Positions 40,927-50,483 of a stretch of 64,000 nt of DNA are shown one piece after another; position 1 is the first letter of the stretch; each line of letters opens with the position of its first letter. This DNA comes from Symbiodinium natans (lineage: Eukaryota; Sar; Dinophyceae; Suessiales; Symbiodiniaceae), in the NCBI GenBank assembly GCA_905221605.1, contig CAJNDS010000105.1, positions 107,001 through 171,000 on the forward strand, written 5' to 3'. The notes beneath the pieces were generated by a model. It did no database searches. It worked only from the letters and a program-made list of their open reading frames with translations, and was not told the origin of the DNA. A program made the position numbers and the translations under genes.

Positions 40927-41354
40927 GGTTTAGGGTTTAGGGTTCAGGGTTTTAGGGTTTAGGGTTTAGGGTTTAGGGTTTAGAGTTTAGGGTTTCGAGT
41001 TTAGGGTTTTAGGGTTTAGGGTTTAGGGTTTACGGGAGTACAAAGCTTAGAGTGTCGGGGGTTCAGGGCTTACTGCCATTAAGGGCTAGTAGCTTCAGGT
41101 TCAGTGATAGGAGATCCGAAGTATGGACCCTTAGTTTGGGTCCCCTGTTATATAACCGTCATAAACACAATACATAATAAGGGACCATACTTCGGATCCC
41201 TCAAAAACTTTAAGTCCCTTTAAGAAGGGTAAGGGGCCATACTAAGGGCCCCTGGTTCCAACCCTAGAAGTGAGTTTAGGGTTTCAGGTTTTAAAGGGTT
41301 TAGGGTTTAGGGTTTAGGGTTTAGGGTTTAGGGTTTAGGGTTTAGGGTTTAGGG
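40927..41354 (+). repeat. TTTAGGG arrays after DAQEFL exon
   Basis: 40927-41030 (with TTTTAGGG and TTCGAG variants) and 41296-41354, with a palindromic element between them. Confidence 0.92.
41112..41198. mobile_element. TIR element G (single copy here)
   Basis: GATCCGAAGTATGGACCC and GGGACCATACTTCGGATC are near-perfect inverted ends of an 87-bp element that sits between two TTTAGGG arrays. Confidence 0.75.
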
Positions 41355-41676
41355 TCTTGAGGTTTAGGGTTTAGGGTTTCGGGTTTGAAGCTCGGGGTTG
41401 TAGTTCGGCTTCGTGCGAAGCTTGGGTTTGGGTGCATGGGGCTCAGGGAGGGTTTGGGGTTTTGGGTTTAGGGTTTAGTGTTTAGGGTAAATCCCTAAAC
41501 CCTCAACCCTCAACCCCATGTTCTCGCAGGGCGTTTAGATATAGCCGGTGAGACAGGACACCACAACTCTTGACTTGGAGAGGGTGAGATGCGACACACA
41601 GAGCGTAGCCAGTGGGGAGTTTGGCGGTTTAGGGGGTATACAGCCCAAAGCACGAAAGTAAGCATAAAGGTATATC

Positions 41677-41760
41677 TTATGATGGTGATGATGATGATGA
41701 TGTTGATGATGATGATTATTATTGTATACACATATATATATATATATATGTGTGTGTATA
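41677..41760 (+). repeat. ATG/ATT trinucleotide tract and TA/TG tract
   Basis: About 45 nt of (ATG)n, then ATT, then alternating AT and GT dinucleotides. Confidence 0.93.
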
Positions 41761-42531
41761 GACACACCATAGTAAACACTTTCCCCCTCAACCCGAAAGC
41801 CTTCTCAACCCTAAGATCTTGTTGCGTTTCCGAAAATTGAAGGGTACCCTTTTGAAGCTTCCTATGCTCGAGTCTATTGTGCACTGGGGGCTATAGAGGG
41901 TTTCGGGTTCAGGGGCTACTGGGGCTTATGTTGTCGCGGGATCAGGACGATTGATGGAGCAGGTTGACGTCATTTCCTAAGCCCCAGGGGAGGATTTAGA
42001 TTTGCCGCCGCTTTCAGCAGGTGACGATGTGAACCGGACCACGAATAAGCCGTACCGGGAGCTTAAGGACTGTTTAGGGTTTAGGGTTTAGGGTAGAGGT
42101 GTGAGGCTTATGTTGTAAGTTGGGCCTAGGACTCCAATTCCGTTGTTTTGTTTCGTTGAGGGCGGGAGGGGGGGGGGGGGCCTTTGCAAGCTGGGGGCCT
42201 TTGCAAGCTTCTTCGAGAAAGAATGGTTCATGGTTTTCATATGGTTTGGGGTTTGAGGGTCTGTGCAATCGAAAGGCCCAGCACTCCCTGAAATACCCGA
42301 ATGCCCTACACCTTCATACCCCAGAGCCCAAAACCCAAATAATTTCCCTTCAGCCCCCCGAGGACCCTAAAGTTCGATCGCAGCATCGAACTTGAGGTCT
42401 TCAGGTTTAGGGCTTAACCCTCCCATATGCATCCCTAAACCTGAAACCCTAAACCCCAAACCCTAAGCCCTAAACGCTAAAGCCTTAGATTTTGGACAGA
42501 ACGCTGTCAGTGTCGGATCCTTCCATCGCAG

Positions 42532-42570
42532 AGCGAGAACCAGGACTCCGAGAATCGACCCGACGAGGAG
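42532..42570 (+). CDS. USP gene micro-exon: ENQDSENRPDEE
   Basis: Thirteen codons (SENQDSENRPDEE) lie between acceptor ATCGCAG and a GT donor (GTGCTG) at 42571. USP4/15 proteins have a matching K-D-x-x-x-RPDxxVAxEAW stretch between the QDxxE box and the zinc-binding block, so order is right. CCCTAAA repeats lie upstream and a TTTAGGG array downstream. Confidence 0.7.
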
Positions 42571-42604
42571 GTGCTGAGCTCTTTAAGGGCTAAGGGCCTG
42601 CATG

Positions 42605-42670
42605 GGTTTAGGGTTTAGGGTTTAGGGTTTAGGGTTTAGGGTTTAGGGTTTAGGGTTTAGGGTTTAGGGT
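42605..42670 (+). repeat. TTTAGGG array after micro-exon 42532-42570
   Basis: Nine units beginning 35 nt after the donor. Confidence 0.92.
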
Positions 42671-43258
42671 TCTACCCGAGGTGGCTAGAGTTGCCATGAA
42701 CTGTCCTGAAGATGAGCACCAACTCTTCTTACATTAGTCTGCAGGTGCCTTCAGGATGAACTCAGGAAGCTATCTCAAAGCACACGAGCTGACAGAAACC
42801 GCATTCACCTCTATGCCCGGAGACAAAAACCCTCCCCTCCTACCCCTCCTCCCCTTGAAGGTCCACGGGTACGTACAAAGTGGGCTCTAAGCAACCTTGA
42901 GGTATGGTGAGAGTCGAGGCTGCCATAGGTATAAGGCAGGTAGTTGGCTTGGCCTCCTTGCACGGCATACTCCAGCAGCATGTTGGACGTGTCGGGAACA
43001 AGATGCGCTGTCACGAGCATTCGGGACTGTCGCGAACATGCCAAAAAAGTTGGTATTTACGGTATGTTTGCGTGTTTCTTTGCATAATTTATTTTTGCGC
43101 AACATACTGCACAGGGCCAGTTGTGCTGTCAAAACCTCATTTTTTTCATATTTTTCCGCATCACTACGAGCATGTATCAACCGTACAAGTACACGCATCT
43201 TGTGCAAGTCGCAGTTTTCCGCAGGTGTTTGTGCCGATTCCTACTGAGACAGTCGGAC

Positions 43259-43367
43259 CTACTGTTTGCTTAAGAGCCCCCCAAAAAAGTATAAAGTCAG
43301 GATCCCTATGTTACCCTTATAAGGAAGAATATTGTTTATTTTGGGGGGGATCTTAAGCAATCAGTAG
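43259..43367. mobile_element. MITE family A, copy 2
   Basis: TIRs CTACTGTTTGCTTAAGAGCC and GATCTTAAGCAATCAGTAG. The centre reads AGGATCCCTATGTTACCCTT and AAGGAAGAATATTG, as in copy 1. Confidence 0.85.
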
Positions 43368-44342
43368 ATTCCATTTTTTGAAGACCCAAGCGCCGAAACC
43401 ATTGTACATGCCAACGTGAGGCGCCTCTACGCTCACCCCGCACATGCGCCTAAAACACCGCGGCCGGCTAGGTGCCGCGTACTAGGTAGTTAGCACATGT
43501 GAGGCTAGTAGGGCATCTGCGTTTATGGTTCTCCTGAAGAATTTGAGTGGTTCCTGAGCGTTCACCCCCCCCCGGCCCTCCGGCCGGTTCACGCCAGGTT
43601 GCCTTGGAGTTTTGGCAATCGCACTGCCTGCGCGAGGCAGCCCGTGTCTTGATGTTTAGGGGAGTAGAGTTGATTTTATCGTGTTGCGTGTAGACTAAGT
43701 ATTGAGGCTGTAGCATGTTCTTGCATATATTTGGCGCAGGCTTCCTGCCTGCCTTGCACCCACAAGCTCGAGACCATTCGCTAACTCCTGCCCCCCAAAA
43801 TCCTAAAATGGCATTGGATGCCAAAGAGGTGTGACATGCACCACGCTTCAAATCTCTTTTCATCGTTTCCTTGTATCGCACCCATCAGGGACATTCAGGC
43901 ATTCAAGGATAGGAATTTCCATGGAGGCTGTGAAGGTCAACGGTATTTGCATGGCCTGTCACACGTGTATGAAGTTGAAGCTCAAGTAGACTCAGGTACA
44001 GAAGAGTGTGCGACAGGATTCTTATTTCTGAGGTACATGCAACGTCATCTCTCCTTCCATCACTATCTTCAGAGCGAGTAGTCCGGTCCATCAGTGGCAT
44101 GTTGAAATGAGACAAAGCAGGGGACGCTGCTGACCCTGCGAAGATTTTACAACATCATCTACATTTAATCATGCACCAGTTCGAAGACAGAAGTCGATAG
44201 AATAAACCAGCCGTTCTGGCTGAACAGGCTCCTATATGAATCCAGAAAACCCTGTGGTTGATTTTTGTTCGTAAATGCGCCCGCCCTAAACACTGCCCTC
44301 AAGTGAACCCGAACCCGTCGTTCTATTCCCTAGGCCTTGGTT

Positions 44343-44414
44343 GGTACCCTTTTTTCCCTTGTTTGGTTCAAGTTCCCCCCCCCCTATAAAGCAACCAACC
44401 AAAAAGGGTACCCT
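44343..44414. mobile_element. MITE family C, copy 3
   Basis: GGTACCCTTTTTTCCCTTG at the left and CAACCAAAAAGGGTACCC at the right. The centre CCCCTATAAAGCAACC is shared with copy 2. Confidence 0.75.
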
Positions 44415-44523
44415 TAAATATGGTTACTGGGCGACTAAGAAGCCGAGAGCCCCAATCCTCTTGCTCTAGGCCCCCAAACTGCCAAGCCTTAAACCTCCAA
44501 ACCTCATACGCTACACCTCGGGC

Positions 44524-44576
44524 TTAGGGTTTAGGGTTTAGGGTTTAGGGTTTAGGGTTTAGGGTTTAGGGTTAGG
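44524..44576 (+). repeat. TTTAGGG array before the LFSGQ exon
   Basis: Seven units ending 43 nt before the acceptor. It ends a 1.8-kb stretch without telomeric repeats. Confidence 0.92.
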
Positions 44577-44619
44577 GTGCCCCAACTCCCCAAGCCCCTG
44601 GACCTTTCCCTGTGCCCAG

Positions 44620-44688
44620 CGCTCGGCCATCGCCGCGCTCTTTTCGGGCCAGTTCTGCTCCACCCTGCGCTGTGAGAGCTGTGGCCGC
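44620..44688 (+). CDS. USP gene exon: LFSGQFCSTLRCESCGR zinc-binding block
   Basis: Twenty-three codons read RSAIAALFSGQFCSTLRCES then CGR. This is the USP block (I)-x-x-x-F-x-G-x-x-x-S-T-L-x-C-x-x-C that forms half of the structural zinc site. It begins after acceptor GTGCCCAG and ends in phase 0 before a GC donor (GCCCCC) at 44689. Splicing to 45189 gives CGR-SFEAFSFLPIPIP, the expected continuation. Confidence 0.88.
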
Positions 44689-45188
44689 GCCCCCGGCGGA
44701 AGCATCGTTTTAGGGTTTAGGATTGTAGTGTTTCGCGTGTAGGGTTTAGGGTTTAGGGTTTCGGGATAGGAATGAAGGGGTTTTGGGATGCAATTGCGCC
44801 ACAAGGGTACCCATAGCAAGGCCTAAAACCCCAACGGAAGGTTGTTACTTGGTTGGTCGTTGGAGGTTTAGGAGAGTCTAGGACAGGGGTATTGATGTTT
44901 TCTTTGCATTCTCGAGAGTTAACGCTTGTGGCTGTTACTTTTGGTCTTTAGGGCTGAGGGGCTTTTCTTCAGGGTTCGATTTTCAGGCTGTGGTCCGAGA
45001 ATAACCTTGGAATCAAAACTGCGCCGCGTTCTTCTTCTCGCAACATGGGTTTTATGTTTCCGTCAAGGGCCCTAACCACCCCAAACCCTAAGCCCTAGAC
45101 CCTAAACCCCAGCTCCTAGACCCCAAATCGCACTCAGCGGCCCTAAACAATCCCCCAACCCCTGCTCCCTCAAGGCTACACCAACAAG
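44689..45188 (+). other. Intron (GC-AG) in USP gene, fixed by CGR|SFEAF
   Basis: 500 nt. It begins GCCCCCGG and ends CAACAAG. TTTAGGG repeats start about 20 nt after the donor, and degenerate CCCTAAA/CCCCAAA repeats lie before the acceptor. Confidence 0.82.
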
Positions 45189-45254
45189 TCCTTCGAAGCC
45201 TTTAGCTTCCTTCCGATACCGATCCCGGAGCATGACTACCGCCCGGGGCTCGAA
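45189..45254 (+). CDS. USP gene exon: SFEAFSFLPIPIPEHDY
   Basis: After acceptor CAACAAG the frame reads SFEAFSFLPIPIPEHDYRPG and then LEV. It matches the USP block S-x-x-F-(D/E)-P/A-F-x-x-L-x-(L)P(I/L)P. Two donors are possible: a GC site at 45241, which would join in frame to WITCMVVMAT at 45813, or GT at 45255. The GC choice gives the better protein (DY-RWITCMVV). Confidence 0.82.
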
Positions 45255-45812
45255 GTGATGGGGGTTTAGGGTTTAGGGTTTGGAGTTTAGGGTTTGGGGC
45301 TTAGGGCTTACGGACCAGGATGTTCGATGTTTGGGATATAGGATGTAGGAATCTGTGGTTTTGGGGTTTTTGGGGCTGGGTGGAAGCTGAGCTGAACGGG
45401 TTGGGTGCTTCAACTGGGCGGTTCGAGGGCTTGCCTGAATCTGGTCACCTGCACGGAGCATGCACTGAGGTTCTTGAGGTCGCATGCTAAGTAACTTCCT
45501 AAACCCTAAACCCTAAACCCTCAACCCTAAAAAAGAATCGTGGGATCCGGGCCTTGAGCGTGCTTCAAGGCGCTTTGGGTGTCTTGAGCGCGGTGAAGTT
45601 TTCGCAATCAAACGCTGCCCTGCTTACTCGGCATGACGGAGGGGGTAACATGGCTTAGGATTCGGATCAGGATTTCGGACTTGGGGCTCGGGGTTCGGGG
45701 CTTTGGGTCCAGGATGAAGGGTACGAGGGTACGAAGGTTTAGGGTTTAGGGTTTAGGGTTACTGGTTTAGCGTCTAGGCTGTAGGGTGGGATCCCTCCTC
45801 CCCACCCCCGAG

Positions 45813-45850
45813 GATGGATCACCTGCATGGTCGTCATGGCCACCCGTGTC
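45813..45850 (+). CDS. Probable USP gene exon: WITCMVVMATRV
   Basis: In the phase set by the GC donor at 45241 the exon reads (R)WITCMVVMATRV, a beta-strand-like segment expected after the LPIP block. A GC site (GCCCTC) at 45851 ends it in phase 0, and joining to 47145 gives MATRV-ICTRVPKRG. The chain of phases is consistent, but no step here is anchored by an invariant residue. Confidence 0.55.
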
Positions 45851-46389
45851 GCCCTCGGCAAAAGATATTTCAGCAATCCAGGTGGCTCAAAGATTCAGGG
45901 TTTAGGGGGTACTTCTTTCCTCGCCTAAGCCTGACACCTTAAACGAGCACCCGAAGTCCTGTCTCCTTAACCTGAAAAACCCTTGTCCCTATATGGCCGG
46001 CTGCAGGGCCATATGTCTTTTTGATAAAAGGAGAGAGATCAGACTCCAAGGTCCAGTGTCGCTGTCTCGAAATGCGCGCTCTGTAGCTTGAGCCGATGCA
46101 GAGCTTCGAGGGACTAAAGGAGTGACCAGGAGGTTGTTTAGGGGCTACTTGGGGGCTGCTTAGGTGTATAGGGACGATTTAAATATTCAAGGTATATATG
46201 GGGGTTATGCATGGGTTATGTAGGGGAAGAAAATGTTAAGGGACTGAACCCTACACGCTATAAATCCTTAACCCCTTGCACTAAAACCCCAAAGCCCTGT
46301 CACCCTCAACCTTAGAAGCCCAAAACCCCCCAAACCCTAAAACCCGAAGTCCCCGAGGTTCTTTGTCTCTTGCAAGCACTGGTAAGGTG

Positions 46390-46441
46390 CGGAGCCCGAC
46401 CGGCGGATGATCCGGGCAAGGAGCCCGGCGAACGAGTCGGG
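46390..46441 (+). CDS. Coding-like tract, strand uncertain
   Basis: The GC-rich stretch is open on the + strand (ARPADDPGKEPGERVG). On the - strand it reads SFAGLLARIIRRSGSAPY, which is the more protein-like of the two. It lies in the protease interval but matches no family. It may be a chance open frame. Confidence 0.25.
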
Positions 46442-46500
46442 ATGGAATTAGGGTCTACAAGGTTGTTAAGGTTTGAGTTTTGTGGTTTGCCATATAAGTT

Positions 46501-46595
46501 GGAATGTTCTCCCTTATACTAACAGTCCTGGATAGGGATACGAATCGGGGGTACTATAATCCCGTTTAATGTTAGTATAAAAGGGGGAACATCCC
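46501..46595. mobile_element. MITE family B, copy 3
   Basis: GGAATGTTCTCCCTTATACT and GTTAGTATAAAAGGGGGAAC. The centre has CTGGATAGGGAT and TACTATAATCCC as in copy 2. Confidence 0.85.
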
Positions 46596-46989
46596 AAGAT
46601 ATAAGGCAGATCTGAACCCCCTAAACCCCCAAACCCTAAACATTTCCCTCATCTGCCCCACGAATCGTTGGGTTCCAATCCTCACATGAGCACCTACCCG
46701 GTTCCTCTTGCTTGTTTAGGGTTTAGGGTTTGGGGTTTGGGGTGTAGGGTTTCATCCCACACAGCATCCTTATATGAGGCCTTGTCCGCATTGCTTGGCA
46801 AGCCAGTCCGACGCCCGAATATGAACCCCCAAACCCTAAGCCCTAAGCCCTAAGCCCTGGAGCCTTAAATCCGATTCCAGAGGGCAACCCTGTCGCCCAA
46901 ATATCTCGAGTTTGGCTCCGAAACTGCCTGAAACTCCAACAAACCCTAAGCCCTGAATCGTACAAGTCCTATAGACAGCCCTAAAAACC

Positions 46990-47110
46990 CTAAACCTTAA
47001 ACCCTATAACATCTCACAAAAAACACCCCCTACACCTTAAACCCTATAACATCTCACAAAAAACCCCTCACCCTAAACCCTAAAAACCCTATAACATCTC
47101 ACAAAAAAAA
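46990..47110 (+). repeat. Three copies of CCCTATAACATCTCACAAAA
   Basis: Tandem copies of about 35-45 bp, each starting with telomere-like CCCTAAA/CCTTAAA sequence and ending in a growing A run. Confidence 0.88.
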
Positions 47111-47144
47111 ACACGCCCTGAAACCCTGAATCTCTCGACCCGAG

Positions 47145-47206
47145 ATCTGCACCCGGGTGCCGAAGCGTGGGGCCGTGAAAGACCTCCTGGAAGCCAGGGA
47201 ACTCAG
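47145..47206 (+). CDS. USP gene exon: VPKRGAVKDLLEARELSG
   Basis: After acceptor CCCGAG the frame reads ICTRVPKRGAVKDLLEAREL then SGDEG. USP4/11/15 proteins have V-P-K-x-G-x-(V/I)-x-D-L-x-x-A-L-S-x-L-SG at the start of the large insert that splits their catalytic domain. This supports the subfamily assignment. No exon for the rest of the insert or for the second catalytic half was found after it. Confidence 0.7.
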
Positions 47207-47733
47207 CGGGGACGAGGGCTTGGGGCTCACAAGGGTTTCGAGTTGAGGGTTTGAGGGTTTTAGGGTTTAGGGTTTAGTATAGGTTTAGGGTTTAGGGTTC
47301 AGGGTTGAGGGTTTTAGGGCTTATCAAGGGAGAGAACGGGGGACCCCCAGAAGGGACCCTTAATCGTATTCCCCTACATAACCCTTCGGGCAGCTCAAGG
47401 AGGTTGTGTAAGGCTATGAAAGCCCAAGTCTGGAGCCCTAAGCCCTAAACCCTAAACCCTAAGCCCTAAACCCTAAACCCGAAACCCTAAACCCTCAACT
47501 CAAGGCACGGAAGGAGGGGTGCCTACACGGTCCCTGAGTATGGGCCCTTAACTGCGGAACCCTATACCCTAAAGCCTAAACCCTAAACCCCAAAGCCCTA
47601 ATGCCCCTGATATACCCTTAGCACCCCATACGGGCCGAGAGAGTTAGGTGTGACCTGCTTGGGCTCCTGGCTGGGTGCCTGCTTCGAGCTTTATAGAGCG
47701 TGGAGCTTTAGGTTCCGAGATTGAAGTTCAAGT

Positions 47734-47865
47734 TAGGGTTTAGGGTTTAGGGTTTAGGGTTTAGGGTTTAGGGTTTAGGGTTTAGGGTTTAGGGTTTAGG
47801 GTTTAGGGTTTAGGGTTTAGGGTTTAGGGTTTAGGGTTTAGGGTTTAGGGTTTAGGGTTTAGGGT
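47734..47865 (+). repeat. Long clean TTTAGGG array
   Basis: Nearly nineteen uninterrupted units, 5' of the membrane-anchor ORF. Confidence 0.94.
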
Positions 47866-47959
47866 CCAAGGTTTGGGGTTGAAGGGTTCGGGTCCCAGGA
47901 ATGCATGGGTGGCCAAACTCTTCGAAACACCCGCCGAACACTGTTTCTCTAGCTAATCT

Positions 47960-48163
47960 TTGTTCCTGCCAAGACTTAGTGTCCCTTCTTATACGAACGC
48001 TCTTTCTAGGAGGCGTTCGATGATCAGAATCGGTAGCAACCTCCCGCTCCCAGCATCTGAGGAAGGGATGGGGTCCGAACGCCGCTGCTTGCTCCAGCTC
48101 GCCATTGCTGCCTTGCTGTGTGCTGTCTTCGCATGGCTGATGGCCAACTTCATAGACCCATAA
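47960..48163 (+). CDS. Possible terminal exon with a C-terminal membrane anchor
   Basis: This is an uninterrupted frame ending at TAA. Its last 30 residues hold one strong hydrophobic helix, LLQLAIAALLCAVFAWLMA, preceded by SERRC and followed by only NFIDP. That is the layout of a tail anchor. It sits 0.75 kb after the last USP-like exon and 0.2 kb before the first PPR-like exon, without telomeric repeats inside. It could be the last exon of the protease gene, a separate small gene, or a chance frame. The upstream part (from Met) need not be exonic; CTCTAG at 47947-47952 is one candidate acceptor. Confidence 0.45.
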   Translation: MFLPRLSVPSYTNALSRRRSMIRIGSNLPLPASEEGMGSERRCLLQLAIAALLCAVFAWLMANFIDP

Positions 48164-48241
48164 CTACTGGCTTATATACAGCTTCCAGCCCCCAGCATGA
48201 AGGACATCTAGGGCCCTAAACCCTAAACCCTAAAGTTTAGG

Positions 48242-48505
48242 GCCTAGGGCCTAAACCCTAAACCCTAAACCCTAAACCCTAAACCCTAAACCCTAAACCC
48301 TAAACCCTAAACCCTAAACCCTAAACCCAATAGGGTCTGTAGAACTTGTAGGTCTCTTGGAAGTCTTGGGACGCTGGGAATGCAGAGCCCTCAGCGCCAT
48401 GCAGCGTGCTGCCATGGACGAGCGCCGCCTGGTGGGTCGCTTGAAAGATCCCAAGTTGCCTCGAGAGGACGCCCGAACCCTAAACCCTAAACCCTAAACC
48501 CTATA
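48242..48505 (-). repeat. CCCTAAA arrays around the first PPR-like exon
   Basis: 48242-48327 upstream and 48477-48505 downstream. An inverted TTTAGGGC / GCCCTAAA hinge lies at 48215-48250. Confidence 0.9.
48386..48470 (+). CDS. PPR gene exon (candidate): ALSAMQRAAMDERRLVGRL
   Basis: After acceptor AATGCAG the frame reads ALSAMQRAAMDERRLVGRLK. ALSAMQRA resembles the helix A end of dinoflagellate PPR motifs. It lies between two CCCTAAA arrays. The 3' end is approximate. Confidence 0.5.
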
Positions 48506-48789
48506 GACCCTAAACCCTTCAACCTTTTTGACTTATGCAAACAGGGAGAGGCCCACCTCACTCAGGATTTCTGCACCCGTCTTGCTTATTATAGTCTATC
48601 GCGAAGCTCTATGGCCGCCTCTGGAAGTAGAACCCCTGTTCCGCCTTTGTAGGGATAGTGTTCCCCTAGAACCTCCATGAAACAACAAGACGTGCACCAA
48701 ACCCTAAACCCCAAACCCTAAACCCCAAACCCCAAACCCCAAACCCTAAACCCTAAACCCTAAACCCCAAGTAAGCAGTCGCTGGAGAG

Positions 48790-48876
48790 GAGCTGGATCG
48801 CCTCGCGACCTCGCAATTCTCCCCGCCTTCCATGCGAGTCGCCATTGCTGGCATCAGCGCTTTCAGCGCCTCGCAG
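48790..48876 (+). CDS. PPR gene exon: MRVAIAGISAFSASQ
   Basis: The frame reads EELDRLATSQFSPPSMRVAI then AGISAFSASQ. The end resembles PPR helix A (VxxxAxISAxxxxx) in the form GISAFSASQ. A GC donor (GCTTTA) follows at 48877. The exon comes after CCCTAAA repeats; the next telomeric stretch downstream is CCCTAAA as well. Confidence 0.5.
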
Positions 48877-49110
48877 GCTTTATGGGCTTAGGGGTTTACG
48901 GATCTAGGGCTTTTGGGTTTAGGGGTTTAGGGGTTTAGGTTTTTTTTTTTGTGTGTGGGGGGGGGGGGGGGAGGTCTAGGGGTTCAGGGTTTAGGGTTTT
49001 GGGTTTAGGGTTTTGGGTTTTGGGTCCCTAAACCCTGAACCCTGAAAAAGAGACAGTGAAGCCCAGGCGTGAACCGTCACCCCTTTGTACTTTGACTACT
49101 TTGGGGAGAA

Positions 49111-49189
49111 CCCCAAACCCCAAACCCCAAACCCCAAACCCTAAACCCTAAACCCTAAACCCTAAACCCTAAACCCTAAACCCTAAACC
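49111..49189 (-). repeat. CCCCAAA/CCCTAAA array
   Basis: Four CCCCAAA then seven CCCTAAA units. Confidence 0.9.
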
Positions 49190-50140
49190 GTGGTCCTAGA
49201 GTTCCTACAGCCCTTGAGAAGCCGCCTCAGACCAAGGCCGGCAGAACCGCTGGGAAGACAGCTTGGGCGCTTGGCCCTAAAATTTTGGAGGATTTAGGGT
49301 TTAGGGTTTCGGGTTTAGGGTTTATAGGGTTTAGGGTTAGGATCTAGGGGGCAAGGCCACAAGCCGCAACCCAAACTCTAAAGCTGTAACCTCGAACCTC
49401 AGAGTTTAGGGATCAGGGCGGAAGACACAAAAACTGGCGCAGTGCCCTTGGTTTTCATGGCTCCTGGGGATATAAATAGAGGCGGGCAACCCCAGGAGTA
49501 TAGCGGGTACTCAGTAGGAATGTAAGGGCCCTTGTATCTGCATTCTCGCCCCGAAGCCCTCAACTCTAAACCCCACAACCCCTAAACCCTACACCCTAAA
49601 CCCTAAACCCTTAACCCTTAACCCTTAACCCTTAACCCAAAACCCCATCCCTTCTTAGGATTCTTAGGAGCACTTCCCGGGGGTTCTTGGGGTTCAGGGG
49701 AGGGGCTTAGGGTGCAAGAGCCTTGCCGCCGCCGGAAGGGAGGCAGGGCTGGGGTGGGGGGTTCCGGCTCAATCATGCGTTTAGAGACCCTAAACCCTAA
49801 ACTCTAAACCCGAAACCCTAAGCCTTTAAACCGTTTTAGGGCGGGTTTACTTGCATGTTAAAGGGGGCTTCGGTTTGAGGCCCTTGGGCTGGTCAGCCTA
49901 CTTGCAGCCCTTCCCCTGCACACGCACCGTAACCCCTGCTGGGCCTGCCCTTAGATGCCCTTGAATATCTTGGGGTCAGCTTTGCTGTAACCCCAAGAGA
50001 CCGCTGGCTTTCTGTGAAGTCCTTCCCCAAACACCCTTAGGACCCAAACAGCTCCTAAACGCACGACACCCTGAGCCAGACAACCTGTTAACAGGATGTA
50101 ACACTCCGCTTCTGCGTTTACAATTGCATATATCACTGCT
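49190..50140. other. Intron-like sequence of the PPR gene
   Basis: Telomere-like stretches and G-rich DNA. One weak tract (ALEKPPQTKAGRTAGKTAWAL, about 49210-49275) might be exon. Nothing else supported. Confidence 0.45.
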
Positions 50141-50143
50141 TCT

Positions 50144-50197
50144 GCACCACCACCACCACCACCACCACGACGACGACGACGACGACTGCTGCTGCTG

Positions 50198-50248
<51 letters not shown>

Positions 50249-50483
50249 GTACTAGTACTAGTACTAGTACTAGTACTAGTACTAGTACCACCACCGCCAC
50301 CACCGCCACCACCACCACCACCACCACCGCCACCCCCACCACCACCACCACCACCACCACCACCACCACCACCACCACCACCACCTCCACCCCCACCACC
50401 ACCACCACCACCACCACCACCACCACCACCACCACCACCACCACCACCACCACCACCACCACCACCACCACCACCACCACCAC
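50144..50483. repeat. 340-bp trinucleotide tract: CAC, CGA, CTG, CTA, AGTACT, ACC
   Basis: Successive homogenised blocks of related trinucleotides, starting with CAC and ending in about 60 units of ACC. The Gly- or Val-rich frames on the - strand come from this tract. Confidence 0.95.

Larger units (their letters stand above)
42690..44510. other. 1.8-kb region without telomeric repeats inside the USP gene
   Basis: Holds MITE family A copy 2 and family C copy 3. Frames of 87-150 codons on both strands overlap each other (42887-43356, 43468-43881) and show no domain. It could be a decayed insertion in the intron between 42570 and 44620. Confidence 0.45.
26118..47206 (+). other. Gene span: DUSP-UBL-USP deubiquitinase, USP4/11/15 type (N-terminal part of catalytic domain only)
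   Basis: Short exons on the + strand spell, in the order expected for USP4/11/15-type ubiquitin-specific proteases, a DUSP domain, a ubiquitin-like segment and the first half of the papain-like USP catalytic domain. This family removes ubiquitin from proteins. Seen directly: the DUSP end (FYGLQGPPLPRK), the UBL start (VELEMYPLRLHVNRTDK), the catalytic Cys box GNTCYMN, the QQDAQEFL motif created by splicing, one zinc-binding CESC pair, the FEAFSFLPIPIP block and VPKRGAVKDLL. The second CxxC pair, the His box (GHY) and the Asp/Asn region were not found downstream. Exons are 28-81 nt and introns about 0.4-4 kb. The gene may begin further upstream, since DUSP-like exons occur from 8.5 kb. Family assignment is secure from motif order. 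Exact limits and the full exon set are not. Confidence 0.8.
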
